Shown: positions 1 through 10,139 of the stretch, in pieces
Numbering within the stretch: the first letter of the stretch is position 1
How the letters are laid out: every line of letters begins with the position of its first letter
Assembly: GCF_016595495.1 (NCBI RefSeq)
Contig: NZ_JAENIM010000039.1
Span: 558,939-622,938, forward strand
From: Persicirhabdus sediminis
GTDB taxonomy: Bacteria; Verrucomicrobiota; Verrucomicrobiia; Verrucomicrobiales; Akkermansiaceae
DNA: 64,000 nt
Direction of reading: 5' to 3'
The notes under the pieces: generated by a model
What the model was told of the DNA's origin: nothing
Seen by the model: the letters and a program-made list of their open reading frames with translations, nothing else
Databases searched by the model: none
Translations under genes and position numbers: made by a program

Positions 1-1227
1 ATCAAAGTGCTCGACGAACAGGGCGAGTCGTCGTCTCTGCATGCGCGCGTCGCCATTGGTGTGCTCATCATCCAGGACATTGCCGCGGTGATCTTTATGG
101 CGGCGTCAAAAGGTGAACCACCATCCATCTTTGCGCTGGGCCTATTTTTGCTTTACCCAGCGCGCCCGCTATTGCGCTCATTGCTCAACCGCTGTGGTCA
201 CGGCGAGCTGTTGATTCTATTTGGCATGATGCTGGCATTCCTCGGCTACCAGCTATTTGAGGCGGTAGGTGTGAAAGGTGATTTTGGCGCCTTGATTCTC
301 GGCATGTTGATTGCGCCATACAAACGCGCTGACGAGCTGTACAAAACATTGATTGGCTTCAAAGACCTCATGCTGGTGAGCTTTTTCCTCAGCATTGGTC
401 TGTCGGGAACTCCAGATGCCAGCCATCTCGGCATGGCGGCTTTGTTATTGGTTTTCCTGCCAGTGAAAATGGTCGCCTACTTTTTTATCCTTTGCCGATT
501 CCGTCTGCGCATCCGTACTGCGCTGCTCACCACCTTGTTATTATCCAACTTCTCCGAGTTTGGCCTCATCGTTGCTGGTGTGGCGGTGAAAAGCGGCTGG
601 CTGACCAACGACTGGCTGGTCATCCTAGCGCTCTCGGTCTCAATGACCTTTTTGATTGCCTCGCCGCTGAATGCCTACGGCAAAAAACTTTACGAAATCT
701 TGCGTGAGCGGTTGATGCGGTTCCAGCGCAGCAAGCGACTCAAAGGTGACGACGTCATCTGCGCTGAAGGCGTGGAGATTGCTATCTTTGGCATGGGCCG
801 CGTGGGCCGCGAAGCCTACGATGCTATGGCTGCCAAATACGGCGCCGACAAGGTGATTGGTGTCGATTTTGACATGCGTGTGGTGGAAAAACACTGCCGC
901 GAAGGACGCAATGTCATCCAAGGTGACTCGACGGATATCGACTACTGGGAACGCGCGCGACCAAATAAGTTCATGAAGATCGTCATGCTCGCCATGCCCA
1001 ACGTGCAGGAAAATGTTGCTGGGGCAAAAATGATACGCTCGCGCGGGTTCAAAGGATGCGTGGCTGCTACTGCATTGTTTGACGATGATGCCGAGCACCT
1101 GCGCGAAGCTGGCGTGAATACCGTCTACAACATTTACAAACAGGCGGGTGAGGCATTTGCCGGATACGTCTGTGAGATAGAACATGATGAAGTGCCAGAA
1201 GTGCTCGAAGAAGGTAGCGGAATTTGA
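1..1227 (+). CDS. CPA2-family K+/H+ antiporter with RCK domain (5' truncated by window edge)
   Basis: This is the C-terminal part of a monovalent cation:proton antiporter of the KefB/KefC (CPA2) type, an inner-membrane protein exchanging K+ or Na+ for H+. The frame is open from base 1, so the true start lies before the window; the GTG at base 7 is internal. The visible part begins in the conserved E..HARVAIGVLIIQDIAAV region, continues through several membrane helices, and from about residue 258 has a soluble TrkA-N/RCK Rossmann domain with the nucleotide-binding motif GMGRVG and an acidic residue at the end of the next strand (VIGVDFD). The RCK domain is expected to gate transport by binding NAD(H) or another nucleotide. 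The family is clear; the transported ion is inferred. Confidence 0.9.
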   Translation: MKVLDEQGESSSLHARVAIGVLIIQDIAAVIFMAASKGEPPSIFALGLFLLYPARPLLRSLLNRCGHGELLILFGMMLAFLGYQLFEAVGVKGDFGALILGMLIAPYKRADELYKTLIGFKDLMLVSFFLSIGLSGTPDASHLGMAALLLVFLPVKMVAYFFILCRFRLRIRTALLTTLLLSNFSEFGLIVAGVAVKSGWLTNDWLVILALSVSMTFLIASPLNAYGKKLYEILRERLMRFQRSKRLKGDDVICAEGVEIAIFGMGRVGREAYDAMAAKYGADKVIGVDFDMRVVEKHCREGRNVIQGDSTDIDYWERARPNKFMKIVMLAMPNVQENVAGAKMIRSRGFKGCVAATALFDDDAEHLREAGVNTVYNIYKQAGEAFAGYVCEIEHDEVPEVLEEGSGI

Positions 1228-1276
1228 TTTTCCCGCAAAAATGTCAGCTGGGTTACAAATTCTTAAGGTGAATGAC

Positions 1277-1301
1277 TTAGCTGTGATTTCCTTTAGCTGT
1301 G
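1277..1301. promoter_or_regulatory. 9-bp direct repeat upstream of alkaline phosphatase
   Basis: TTAGCTGTG occurs at 1277-1285 and again at 1293-1301, a 16-bp period, about 90 bp before the phosphatase start. A Pho box would have an 11-bp period, so this is not a clear PhoB site. It may be an operator or chance. Confidence 0.25.
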
Positions 1302-1387
1302 GGCGATTGTTCGTTTTTCTGTGTGATAAATTAAAAAAATCCAAATCTGAGCTATAAATATCCACCCGTTTTGCGTATCAGGTAGAT

Positions 1388-2797
1388 ATGCAGAAGAAAA
1401 ATTCTTCATTTTCACGTCGGCGTCTCCTCCAAGGGGCTGGATTAGCGGGTTTAGGATCATTGATTGGTGGTCGCGCGGTGGCTGACATCGTGCCGAGCCC
1501 ATCGAGCAACGAACTGAAAAAGGCCGACGGTAAGGCCAAAAATGTTATTTTCTTAGTTGCTGACGGCATGGGCGGCGGCACGCTGAGTCTGGCGAGCCAC
1601 GCGGCGCAACATCGCGGTCGCGAGCTCGAGTGGATGAAACTCTACGACCAGCCGGATGTTTACCACGGCTTGCAAGAAACCTGTTCTGCAAATTCTTACG
1701 TTACCGACTCCGCTGCTGCAGCTAGCAGCTGGGGGTGTGGCCAGCGCATACCTAATGGCCGTGTTAACATGGATGAAAATGGCAAAGCGCTCACTCCGCT
1801 GTGCACCTACGCCAATCTAGCTGGAAAAGCGACTGGTCTGGTGACGACATGCACCGTGACCCATGCCACGCCGGCTGGATTTGCTGCCAATGTGCTCTCG
1901 CGAAATGATTCACGTACGATTGCCAAACAATACCTCGAGCGCAATGTGGACGTGCTCATGGGCGGTGGTTTCAACAACTTTGCCGCCAATAAGGATGGCG
2001 ATGAAGATCTCATCGCGCTGGCGGCCAAAAAAGGCTACAAACTGTGCCGTAATAAAAATGACCTCGCTGGCGCCAAGGGTGCGGAAAAGGTTCTAGGATT
2101 ATTTACCCATGGTGGTTACATCCCATTTGCTATCGATCGTCGCCACCGCGCGGCTCATAAAGATGTGCCCAGCTTGGTGGAAATGAGCCGCGCCGCGCTG
2201 CAAAGCTTGAGCGAAAACAAAAATGGCTTTTTGCTGCAGATTGAAGCGGGCCGAGTCGATCACGCGGGTCACGCCAACTGCCCATTTGCCATCCTCCACG
2301 AACAACTCGAATACGATGAGGTGATCAAGCTGGTGATGGCTTTCCAGAAAAAGAACCCTGATACCTTGGTGGTGATGACCTCAGACCACGGAACAGGTGG
2401 GTTCCAGCTGAATTCTAGCCGCGCTGCGCGCAAGGAAAAAGGCAATGGCATCGACATGCTGCTCAATGCCAAATCTAGCTGCCCGACAATGGAGCGCGAG
2501 CTAGGAGCACAATCAGATTTACGTGCGTATTTTGCCGCACAAACTGGCCTAGAACTAGATGACGCAAACTTGCAAAAACTGCAAGAATACATCGACCTGA
2601 AAGGGCGTCCAGGATTAGGTAAATACTTCAACGACCTGTTTGCGCGTTCCTTTGGTGTGGGTTGGTCGTCAGGTGGTCATACCTCAGAAATGGTGGAATA
2701 CATCGCCGTTGGACCAGGCAGCGAAACCATTCCAGCGATGGTGAAAAACTACCAATTCCACAACATCCTGCTGGATGCCATGGGAGTGAAAAAGTAA
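1388..2797 (+). CDS. Tat-exported alkaline phosphatase (PhoA superfamily)
   Basis: Alkaline phosphatase, a periplasmic metalloenzyme that releases phosphate from monoesters. The 469-residue protein starts with a twin-arginine signal: SRRRLLQ at residues 9-15, then a hydrophobic stretch ending near AVA (residues 30-32). This suggests export in folded, metal-loaded form. The metal and catalytic core is visible: VADGMGGG (about 57-64, metal aspartate), VTDSAAAAS (105-113, nucleophile Ser108), a central DHAGHA block (metal ligands), SDHGTGG, and GGHTSEMV near the C-terminus. It stands alone between the antiporter and a likely terminator, so it is probably monocistronic. The ATG at 1388 gives a complete Tat signal. 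Phosphate control is plausible for the family, but no Pho box was recognised. Confidence 0.93.
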   Translation: MQKKNSSFSRRRLLQGAGLAGLGSLIGGRAVADIVPSPSSNELKKADGKAKNVIFLVADGMGGGTLSLASHAAQHRGRELEWMKLYDQPDVYHGLQETCSANSYVTDSAAAASSWGCGQRIPNGRVNMDENGKALTPLCTYANLAGKATGLVTTCTVTHATPAGFAANVLSRNDSRTIAKQYLERNVDVLMGGGFNNFAANKDGDEDLIALAAKKGYKLCRNKNDLAGAKGAEKVLGLFTHGGYIPFAIDRRHRAAHKDVPSLVEMSRAALQSLSENKNGFLLQIEAGRVDHAGHANCPFAILHEQLEYDEVIKLVMAFQKKNPDTLVVMTSDHGTGGFQLNSSRAARKEKGNGIDMLLNAKSSCPTMERELGAQSDLRAYFAAQTGLELDDANLQKLQEYIDLKGRPGLGKYFNDLFARSFGVGWSSGGHTSEMVEYIAVGPGSETIPAMVKNYQFHNILLDAMGVKK

Positions 2798-2820
2798 ACG
2801 AATTCTTCTAAGTAACTAGC

Positions 2821-2866
2821 TGGCTGGCGGTGGATGATTTTCACTGTCAGTCAGCCATTTTTTTTG
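2821..2866 (+). terminator. Probable Rho-independent terminator after alkaline phosphatase
   Basis: TGGCTG at 2821-2826 pairs with CAGCCA at 2852-2857, followed by a run of eight T. The stem is modest, but position and T tract fit termination of the phosphatase transcript. Confidence 0.6.
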
Positions 2867-2881
2867 CCGTCGATTTGCCAG

Positions 2882-4801
2882 CTAGCGGGTGAACTCACGA
2901 CAATAAATCAAGACGTCGGCGTAGCTGTGGCGTTTGAGCATGGACCATTCCTTACGCATCGCCAGCCGGTAGCGTGAGATCGATGGTGTGTAGATGCCGC
3001 AGAGGAATTTGGCTAGCCGCTCGGCAGAGGCCAGCGCGGCGTGTGGTTTGTTGGCGAGCTGCTGGATGACTTCCAGTTCGTCGAGCGAGATTTCAGCTGG
3101 CTGGGAAAATGGCAGCTTGCGTGGCCGTTTCTCCTGCAGGCAGCTGGAACAATGTCCACACGGCGCTGTGCGTTTTTCACCAAATGCCATTACCAGCTGG
3201 TTGGGCAGGCAGGATTTGCCGCTGGCAATTTTCAGCACACGCGCAAATTGCGCTTCGTCATCGTCGACGTGGGATTGGAAAATTTCCCCCAGCTGGCTGG
3301 CCAGATCTGCCAAATTCTCCGGTGGTTTTTTGATCAAAAAATGGCTGAGTCGGTGGGAGAATTGCACCTGTGCGTCACCCGCCAAATCGAGCTCGTAGAG
3401 CAGGTCGCAGAGTTCGCCAATGGGGAGATTTTCCGATTCCGTAATTTGCGTAAGATTTATCCGTTGATGGTCGTTTATAAGTAGATTAAGTATCTTTTGA
3501 TGGCGTGGGGTGTGGCTAGCTAAAATCCCATCCGCTGAGTTGATCAATCGCAGCTTTGCCCACTTCCACGATTGGCGATCTGCCGCCAGATAATTCATCA
3601 GCTGCAGGTGGGTGAGGATGAGCTCCACGGCTTCGCGGCTGAGATCGGTGAGCGTGCTCAGATCGTAGCGCGAGACGATGGCTATTTTGCTCTGCGAGAA
3701 GATGCGCTCGAGCACGTCGCGGATGAGTCGCGGTGTTGGTTGTTTCACCGCCAGATGGTTTTCGATAAATGTCTTATCATTGCCGCAGGCGAGCAGCTCG
3801 CAAGTTGACGGCTGACCGTCACGACCAGCGCGACCACTTTCCTGCACCCAGCTAGCTGGCGAGCTCGGCAGGTGGTAGTGGATCACTGAGCGGATATTGG
3901 CAATGTCGACGCCCATGCCAAAGGCGATGGTGGCGCAGATGATGGAGATTTTGCCGCTGGCAAAGCCATCTTGCACACGCGCGCGCGAATCTGGGCTCAT
4001 GCCAGCGTGGTAGGCGCGTGCGTCAAACCCGTGGCTGGCGAGCATGGCGGCAATCGTTTCCGTATCGCTGCGACGGTGAGCGTAGACGATGGCGGGCAGC
4101 GCATTTGCAGAATTCAGCCTATCCAGTAAACGTTGGTCTTTTTCCTCCAGCTGGACTGGGGTGACCAAAAAATGCAGATTCTCGCGGAAGAAGCTGGTTT
4201 GGATTTGATTTTTTTTGAGCATGCCAAAGCTCTTGCGAATATCGCTAGCTACCTTGGGCGTGGCGGTGGCGGTGAGGGCTAAAACTGCCCGTGGTTTCAG
4301 CTGGCGCACCCATTTTGGGGTATGCAAATACGCTGGGCGAAATTGATTTCCCCACAGGCTCATGCAATGCGCTTCATCGATGGCGACCAGGCTGATTTCC
4401 AGCTGGCTGAGAAATTTCCGCAGGCTCAGTTTGCCGAGTTGTTCGGGTGACAGGTAGAGGATTTTGATGCCACCGGCGGCAATCTTCTCCCACAAGTCAT
4501 CCATTTGCCCGTGGGATTTTTCGCTCGAGTCGATTTTGGCGGCAGGAATGCCGCGTGCGACCATGCTATCGACCTGATCTTTCATCAAGGCGATCAATGG
4601 CGAGATGACAATGGTCAGCCCCGGCATCGCCATGGCGGTGTATTGGTAACACAATGATTTGCCCGCGCCGGTGGGTAAAATCGCTAGCGTGTGAATGCCC
4701 GCCAATAGCTGGCGAATCACTGGCTGCTGGGCACCACGAAATGAGCGGTGACCAAAACACCGCTCCAGTAATTCGAGATCCAGTGGGGTAGATGAGTCCA
4801 A
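2882..4801 (-). CDS. recQ: RecQ-family ATP-dependent DNA helicase
   Basis: Superfamily II 3'-5' DNA helicase of the RecQ family, acting in recombination and repair of stalled forks. Motifs in order: Walker A LPTGAGKS (about 42-49), DEAH box within AIDEAHCMSLWG followed by FRPAYL (the RecQ aromatic-rich loop), GMGVDIANIRSVIHY and the Q/R-rich GRAGRDGQ of motif VI. A short CGHCSSC motif near residue 553 is what remains of the RecQ zinc module. The C-terminal ~60 residues do not look like a clear HRDC domain. Length 639 aa against about 610 in E. coli. The first codon appears to be TTG and no good ribosome site precedes it, so the start is uncertain. It lies 25 bp after pdxA on the same strand, at the end of the mfd - parvulin - pdxA - recQ block. 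Confidence 0.92.
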   Translation of the reverse strand: MDSSTPLDLELLERCFGHRSFRGAQQPVIRQLLAGIHTLAILPTGAGKSLCYQYTAMAMPGLTIVISPLIALMKDQVDSMVARGIPAAKIDSSEKSHGQMDDLWEKIAAGGIKILYLSPEQLGKLSLRKFLSQLEISLVAIDEAHCMSLWGNQFRPAYLHTPKWVRQLKPRAVLALTATATPKVASDIRKSFGMLKKNQIQTSFFRENLHFLVTPVQLEEKDQRLLDRLNSANALPAIVYAHRRSDTETIAAMLASHGFDARAYHAGMSPDSRARVQDGFASGKISIICATIAFGMGVDIANIRSVIHYHLPSSPASWVQESGRAGRDGQPSTCELLACGNDKTFIENHLAVKQPTPRLIRDVLERIFSQSKIAIVSRYDLSTLTDLSREAVELILTHLQLMNYLAADRQSWKWAKLRLINSADGILASHTPRHQKILNLLINDHQRINLTQITESENLPIGELCDLLYELDLAGDAQVQFSHRLSHFLIKKPPENLADLASQLGEIFQSHVDDDEAQFARVLKIASGKSCLPNQLVMAFGEKRTAPCGHCSSCLQEKRPRKLPFSQPAEISLDELEVIQQLANKPHAALASAERLAKFLCGIYTPSISRYRLAMRKEWSMLKRHSYADVLIYCREFTR

Positions 4802-4826
4802 TTCAGCTAGTTGAGAAGTGGCTGGA

Positions 4827-5711
4827 TTACGCCAGCTGGACGCACATCTGGATGGCGTGGATCATCGATTCCGCGCTCGCTTTACCCTTGCCAGCCAGCG
4901 CAAAGGCGGTGCCGTGGTCTGGGCTGGTGCGTGGGCGTGGAAGACCCAGCGTGATATTTACGCCAGTGTCAAAATCGAGCAGCTTGAGCGGAATTAAGCC
5001 TTGATCGTGGTACATGCAGAGCACCGCGTCGTAGTCGCCATCTACCGCTGGACGGAAAATCGTATCGGCAGCGTGTGGGCCAGAGAATGGTGGCAATAAC
5101 GACGAAGTATGATCCGTCGGCATGTACTCGAAGTTCAGCTGGTTGATTGCCGGCTGGATGATGCGTTGGTCTTCATCGCCAAAAGCACCATTTTCGCCGC
5201 AGTGTGGGTTGAGACCACAAACCGCAATGGCGGGCGAGGTGATGCCTCGTTTGAAGCAGAAATCTACCAGCAAGTTGCCAATGCGGGTGATTTCGTCGCG
5301 GTTGAGGTGGCTGGAAACATCAGAAATCGCTATGTGCGTGGTCACCAACCCAACGGTCAAACTTTTCCCCGATAGGCACATCGCGTAGTTGCTAACGTCG
5401 AGGCGGGTGGCAAAAAATTCAGTCTGACCGGGAAATGAAAACCCGAGGTCGTGCAGCGCGTCTTTGGCAATTGGGCCAGTGACGACGCCGTCGATTTCAC
5501 CAAACTTCAACAATGAGGCGGCTTCTTCCAGCCCGTCGAGCGCTGCTTGGGCGGTCTCTATGGTTGGTTTGCCGGGAATGACATTGTCGAGCTTGGGGCC
5601 GATGATGCGGTATTCGCAGTCAGCTGGAAGCCGGCCAGATTTCAGCGCGGCTTCGATGATTTCCGGACCAATTCCAGCTTGATCCCCTAGGGTGATTCCG
5701 ATGGTCTTCAT
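4827..5711 (-). CDS. pdxA: 4-hydroxythreonine-4-phosphate dehydrogenase
   Basis: PdxA oxidises 4-phosphohydroxy-L-threonine to the precursor that PdxJ condenses with deoxyxylulose phosphate in DXP-dependent vitamin B6 synthesis. The 294-residue product begins MKTIGITLGDQAGIGPEI, the family's N-terminal signature. Also recognisable are GFSFPGQTEFFA, CGLNPHCGENGAFG, and the C-terminal YHDQGLIPLK plus SPDHGTAF, which carry metal and substrate ligands. It is somewhat shorter than the E. coli enzyme (~330 aa) but has both ends. ATG at 5711. It lies 61 bp downstream of the parvulin gene and 25 bp upstream of recQ. PLP made by this pathway is used by GlyA, encoded in the same window. Confidence 0.94.
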   Translation of the reverse strand: MKTIGITLGDQAGIGPEIIEAALKSGRLPADCEYRIIGPKLDNVIPGKPTIETAQAALDGLEEAASLLKFGEIDGVVTGPIAKDALHDLGFSFPGQTEFFATRLDVSNYAMCLSGKSLTVGLVTTHIAISDVSSHLNRDEITRIGNLLVDFCFKRGITSPAIAVCGLNPHCGENGAFGDEDQRIIQPAINQLNFEYMPTDHTSSLLPPFSGPHAADTIFRPAVDGDYDAVLCMYHDQGLIPLKLLDFDTGVNITLGLPRPRTSPDHGTAFALAGKGKASAESMIHAIQMCVQLA

Positions 5712-5772
5712 TGTTGTGAGAAATGAAATGTGGGTTTCTGTAGGGGATTTGGAGTTTTAGCCAGCTGGCAGA

Positions 5773-6756
5773 TTACATTCTGGAGATCATTGCCTTTTTG
5801 CGCAGGCGCTCGATCCAGCGGTCGTGTTTGACTTTGTTTTTCTCAGCACGCACACGGTTTTCCATGGCGCCGCGAACTTCTGACAGCGGCGGCACTGGGC
5901 CGTATTTCTTTTTGTTGACGCGCACGATGGTGAAGCTCAATGGTCCGTCGAGCGGGCCAACGATTTTACCAATATCAGCTTCATCCATGAGAATGTTGGC
6001 AAAGGCTGGTGACAGGTCGGTGCGTTTGGTCATTGGCCATTCGCCACCTTGGTCGGAGCGACTGTCGACGGAATATCTTTTGGCTAGCTCAGCAAAGTCG
6101 GCGCCATCGTTGAGTTGTTTGGCAACGTCTTCAGCTAGCTTGAACTGTGACTCTTGAGTTGAGTCTGGGCGTTCTGGGTCGATTTTTGGAATATCGATCT
6201 TGCTGTACTGCAGTTCGTCACCTGAGCGGTCACGCATTTGCAGCTTGTTTTCGTTGTACTCAGCTTGCACTTCCTGCGGCAGTGGCGGCACGCTGTCGGA
6301 GAAGAAATTCGCGCGCATCGCTTGCACTTTGATCTTTTTCTCGGTTTCGCGGCGGTGTTGCTGCTGCGTCAGGCCAGCGCTTCTCAGCGCTTTGTGGAAT
6401 TCTTCTTCGCTGCCGTTGTACAGGTTGCGGATTTCCTTTTTGATTTCATCGTCGATGACGTGTGGCGGAATGAATGCACCACGTGCTTTGAATTCGTAGA
6501 GGATGAGCTCGCGGTCGATCAGGTTATCGATGATCTTGTTGCGCTGCTCGGCGATGATTTTGTCATACGCAGGCCCTTTGTTGGGCATCTGCGCGGACAG
6601 CGCATCGCGTAGCGGTGTCAGCTGGAAATTGATTTCGTTATTGGTGATAACGGTGCCGTTGACTTTCACGGCGATGCCATTGACTTTAGTAGCCGCTGCC
6701 AGTGTCAGAGGCATGCTGAGCATGGCGAGAGCGATAGTGAGGTTGCGCAAGATCAT
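5773..6756 (-). CDS. Secreted SurA-like peptidyl-prolyl isomerase/chaperone (parvulin domain)
   Basis: A 327-residue periplasmic folding factor of the SurA/PrsA type. It starts with a signal peptide (hydrophobic residues about 5-22, ending LAAA) followed by the SurA N-terminal pattern VKVNGTVITNNEINFQL. A charged helical chaperone region comes next, then a parvulin (rotamase) domain at about 185-290, recognisable by FAELAKRYSVDSRSDQGGEW and the following P.F....  pattern. Such proteins escort outer-membrane proteins in diderm bacteria. It sits between mfd and pdxA on the same strand, and pairing of surA-like genes with pdxA is a familiar arrangement in Proteobacteria. A perfect 17-bp inverted repeat lies 31 bp upstream. 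Confidence 0.85.
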   Translation of the reverse strand: MILRNLTIALAMLSMPLTLAAATKVNGIAVKVNGTVITNNEINFQLTPLRDALSAQMPNKGPAYDKIIAEQRNKIIDNLIDRELILYEFKARGAFIPPHVIDDEIKKEIRNLYNGSEEEFHKALRSAGLTQQQHRRETEKKIKVQAMRANFFSDSVPPLPQEVQAEYNENKLQMRDRSGDELQYSKIDIPKIDPERPDSTQESQFKLAEDVAKQLNDGADFAELAKRYSVDSRSDQGGEWPMTKRTDLSPAFANILMDEADIGKIVGPLDGPLSFTIVRVNKKKYGPVPPLSEVRGAMENRVRAEKNKVKHDRWIERLRKKAMISRM

Positions 6757-6786
6757 ATAAGGGAGATTGGTGGAAAATTGGAAAGG

Positions 6787-6803
6787 TTCACAGGTCCTGT
6801 GAA
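6787..6803. promoter_or_regulatory. Perfect inverted repeat between mfd and the parvulin gene
   Basis: TTCACAGG at 6787-6794 and CCTGTGAA at 6796-6803 form an 8-bp perfect inverted repeat around a single T. No T tract follows on either strand, so an operator for the parvulin gene seems at least as likely as an mfd terminator. Confidence 0.4.
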
Positions 6804-6827
6804 AGTTGTGAATGGTGGTTAGTTTGA

Positions 6828-9800
6828 TTAAAGTTTTTGCAGCCAGTCGATGGCCTCGTCAAGCTTTCGGCTTGCTACGGTTTCTGTCAACCGAGGGAAT
6901 CGTTTTCCTGTAAGGGTGATATACTCGCCATTGCGCGTTAGTTTCAAGCGCTGATCGCGTATTTCTACGCTGGTGATTCTATTTCTGGCAGCAATGAGCT
7001 TCAGACGGGTGGTGTCGAGCAGGCGGACAACCGGCACGGATGGCTTGCCAAAGCGGTCTTTCCATCTAGCGGTGAGCTTTTTCAGCTCTCTGAGATCTTG
7101 GCACTCGGCGAGCTCTTTGTAGGCGGCAATGCGCATTCTTGCGTCAGGCATGTAGTCGCCAGGAATGAAACATGGCAGGTTGGATTTTGGATCGCTGCCA
7201 AGGAAGTCGCCTTCGTTGAAACAGAGGAAATCTGCGCGCAAGGTGACGTCGACTCGTTGTTTTACCGTGCCGCCGCGCAGCCTGTCGATGCTCTGGCGCA
7301 GTAGCTGGCAGTAAAGGTCGAAGCCGATAGAAACGATGTGGCCAGATTGTTTGGTGCCCAGCAGGTTGCCGGCGCCGCGGATTTCTAGATCGCGCATGGC
7401 AATTTTAAACCCAGACCCCAGCGCGGTATATTGCTGAATGGCATTGATGCGCTTGCGGGCATCGCCGTGGATCATGTCGCTCGGTAAAAGCAGAATCGCA
7501 TACGCTTGGCCGCCAGCTCGCCCGACACGTCCGCGCAGCTGGTAGAGATCAGCGAGGCCAAAGCGATCAGCGCGGTCGATGATGATGGTATTGGCATTGG
7601 GAATGTCGATGCCGCTCTCAATGATGGTGGTGGCCAGCAAGATATCCGCTTCTCCCTGCACAAATGATTTCATCACCACTTCCAGCTGGTCTTTTTCCAT
7701 CTGCCCGTGGCCCACCACGCAGGTGGCTGAAGGAACCAGCTCCTGTAGACGTTTTTGCACCATCTCGATGGTTTGCACGCGGTTGTGGAGGAAATACACC
7801 TGACCACCGCGCTTGAGCTCTTTTTCAATCGCCTGCTTGATCACCGCTTCATCGTAGCCGCAAATGCTGGTATGGATGGGCACTTTGCCCGGCAATGGCG
7901 TATCGATGGTGGACATGTCACGCGCGCCCATCATGGATAAATACAGCGTGCGTGGAATTGGCGTGGCTGAAAGTGTCAGCACGTCGATCTGGCGGAAGAT
8001 TTCTTTAAATTGCTCTTTGTGTTTCACCCCAAACCGCTGCTCTTCGTCAACGATGGCGAGTCCGAGGTTTTTGTAGCTGACGTCTTTGGAAATCAAGCGA
8101 TGTGTGCCAATGACGATGTCGACGGATCCATCAGCGAGCCCCTTGAGGGTTTCGCGCACTTCAGCTGGTTTGCGGAAGCGGTTGAGCAGCTCGATGCGCA
8201 GTGGGTAGTCTGACATGCGCTCGCGGAACGTGCGCCAGTGTTGCTCAGCTAGCACGGTAGTGGGGCAGAGCAGGGCGACTTGGCGGCCAGAAGTGGCGGA
8301 TTTGAAGGCCGCTCGGATGGCCACTTCGGTTTTGCCAAACCCGACGTCACCGCAGATCAGCCGGTCCATCGCCTTGGCGCATTCCATGTCTGCTTTGACG
8401 TCTTCGATGGCATCGCGCTGGCCAGGAGTGAGTTCAAAGTGGAATGAATTCTCAAATTCGTACATCCACCGGTTGTCGGCGTCGTGTGGGTTGGATTTTT
8501 CTACATTGCGCTCAGCTTGGATTTTCAACAGCTGGGCGGCGTAATCCATGATCGACTTCTCCGCCTGCTGGCGAGTTTTCCCCCAGCTGGTGGTGCCAAT
8601 TTTGCTTAACTGTGGTGTTTTGCCGCCGATGCCCACGTAGCGGGTGAGCAGGTGCGCTTGATCCAGCGGCACGCTGAGCGTCGTCTGATCGCGGTAGAGG
8701 ATGTGGATTTCTTCGTATCCATCTTCATCTTTGGCAATGCCATTGAATTTACCAATGCCATACTCGCTGTGGACAACAAAATCTCCGTAGTCGACCTCCT
8801 CGAGCGCCAGCTGGCCACGATTGCGCCTTTGGTGGTCTTGGCTGGTGAGTTTGCGTCGCCGCTGGGGTGTTTGGTAGCGACCAAATAGCTCCGATGACGA
8901 GAGAAATGCCAGCTTAGCATCCGGCATGGTGAAGCCTTGCACGAGCTCGCCAATCAGCGGCGTCAGTGAGGCATTTTTGAAAAAATCTTCGTCGACGAGT
9001 TCCTCGAAGCGTTCTTGCTCAGCTGGTCGGCTAAAGGTGATGAAGATCTGCCAGTCGTCACTGCGCCAGTCGGCAATCTGCTGGAAAAACCTGTGACGGC
9101 GAGTTTCCTGTAAAATGAAATCGCCGGCGTCAAAATGACCTAATGGACTGCCAATCACTTCAGGCGCGTTGGTTCCGCCGTCTGAGAGCTCGGCAAGTGC
9201 GCGCGCTGGAATGTCGTCGCCAGCTGAAATCACCCAGTCGTCGTCGCTAAGGTAGTCGCCGAGCGTGGCCATTTCCTGCGACTCGGTCACCACCAGCTCG
9301 GCCTGCTGGCATTTGTTGCGCGAGACTTGCGAGTCGAGGTCAAACTCGCGGATGCTCTCGACTTCAGTATCAAAAAATTCGATGCGATACGGGAACTCAG
9401 CCTGCCACGGGAAAACGTCTAAGATGCCGCCGCGGCGCGCAAACTGCCCGCGCGAGTGAATTTGGTGAACTTTTTCAAATTGCTCACTGCTCAATGTTTT
9501 TTCCAGCTGCTCGGGTGGCAGTTCATCACCTAGCTGGATGATGATTTTGCCATCGCTCAGCGATTCTGGCACCGGCGCTGGGCTGTCGAGCGCATCAGGG
9601 GAAAATAGAAATACGGTGGGCGCGCTGAGTTTGTCGGGTGAATGCAGCACCTGCAGCGAGGCCAATCGTTCCGCGGCAATTTCCGGCGCGGTGATTTCAC
9701 CTTCGCCATTGCTTTCCGGAATATCTGGAACCACCGTGGCTTTGATGCCCCAGAGCTCCAGCTCAGACGCTAAACGCTCGCGAACCCGTGGGTGTGGGTG

Positions 9801-10025
9801 GGTGAAACAGACACGCCGGCCAGAGGGGAATTTCTCCTGTAGGCGAATGCATGCGAGGATAAATGCGTAGCCTGAATCCGCCACGCAATCCAGCTCGACG
9901 ATTTCAGCTGGATTCTCCAGCGCGTCAATCAGCTGGCGCACCGCTGGGATGCGCTGGGCTTTTTTGATACCCGGGGAATGTGGCTGGATTGGTTTTTTAC
10001 TCACGATCGAAATGGTCGAACCCAT
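6828..10025 (-). CDS. mfd: Transcription-repair coupling factor Mfd
   Basis: Mfd displaces RNA polymerase stalled at lesions and recruits UvrA. The product is about 1065 aa if ATG 10025 is used; a TTG at 10082 would add 19 residues. The order of domains fits Mfd: a UvrB-like N-terminal half ([35 protein letters not shown]), the RNA-polymerase interaction domain ([19 protein letters not shown]), then RecG-like translocase motifs [13 protein letters not shown] (Walker A), [13 protein letters not shown] (DEEQ box), [16 protein letters not shown] and [18 protein letters not shown]-terminal domain ends the protein. It heads the minus-strand block with the parvulin gene, pdxA and recQ, so two DNA-repair factors frame two unrelated genes. 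Confidence 0.96.
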   Translation of the reverse strand: MGSTISIVSKKPIQPHSPGIKKAQRIPAVRQLIDALENPAEIVELDCVADSGYAFILACIRLQEKFPSGRRVCFTHPHPRVRERLASELELWGIKATVVPDIPESNGEGEITAPEIAAERLASLQVLHSPDKLSAPTVFLFSPDALDSPAPVPESLSDGKIIIQLGDELPPEQLEKTLSSEQFEKVHQIHSRGQFARRGGILDVFPWQAEFPYRIEFFDTEVESIREFDLDSQVSRNKCQQAELVVTESQEMATLGDYLSDDDWVISAGDDIPARALAELSDGGTNAPEVIGSPLGHFDAGDFILQETRRHRFFQQIADWRSDDWQIFITFSRPAEQERFEELVDEDFFKNASLTPLIGELVQGFTMPDAKLAFLSSSELFGRYQTPQRRRKLTSQDHQRRNRGQLALEEVDYGDFVVHSEYGIGKFNGIAKDEDGYEEIHILYRDQTTLSVPLDQAHLLTRYVGIGGKTPQLSKIGTTSWGKTRQQAEKSIMDYAAQLLKIQAERNVEKSNPHDADNRWMYEFENSFHFELTPGQRDAIEDVKADMECAKAMDRLICGDVGFGKTEVAIRAAFKSATSGRQVALLCPTTVLAEQHWRTFRERMSDYPLRIELLNRFRKPAEVRETLKGLADGSVDIVIGTHRLISKDVSYKNLGLAIVDEEQRFGVKHKEQFKEIFRQIDVLTLSATPIPRTLYLSMMGARDMSTIDTPLPGKVPIHTSICGYDEAVIKQAIEKELKRGGQVYFLHNRVQTIEMVQKRLQELVPSATCVVGHGQMEKDQLEVVMKSFVQGEADILLATTIIESGIDIPNANTIIIDRADRFGLADLYQLRGRVGRAGGQAYAILLLPSDMIHGDARKRINAIQQYTALGSGFKIAMRDLEIRGAGNLLGTKQSGHIVSIGFDLYCQLLRQSIDRLRGGTVKQRVDVTLRADFLCFNEGDFLGSDPKSNLPCFIPGDYMPDARMRIAAYKELAECQDLRELKKLTARWKDRFGKPSVPVVRLLDTTRLKLIAARNRITSVEIRDQRLKLTRNGEYITLTGKRFPRLTETVASRKLDEAIDWLQKL

Positions 10026-10139
10026 GCAAACGTGATTTCTATCTGCTGGCAATGCCAATCGATTCACTAAGCGCAAAAACAAAACAAGCTAGCAGCTGGA
10101 AAGGCTGCTAGCTGGGAGATCAAACAATCAATGCGAGAT

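Noticed and set aside
1277..1301. Pho box upstream of alkaline phosphatase
   Set aside because: The direct repeat has a 16-bp period and lacks the CTGTCAT-like halves spaced 11 bp apart.
640..1365. 241-codon minus-strand frame opposite the antiporter
   Set aside because: It is the shadow of the RCK domain coding strand; no family features and it crosses the intergenic gap.
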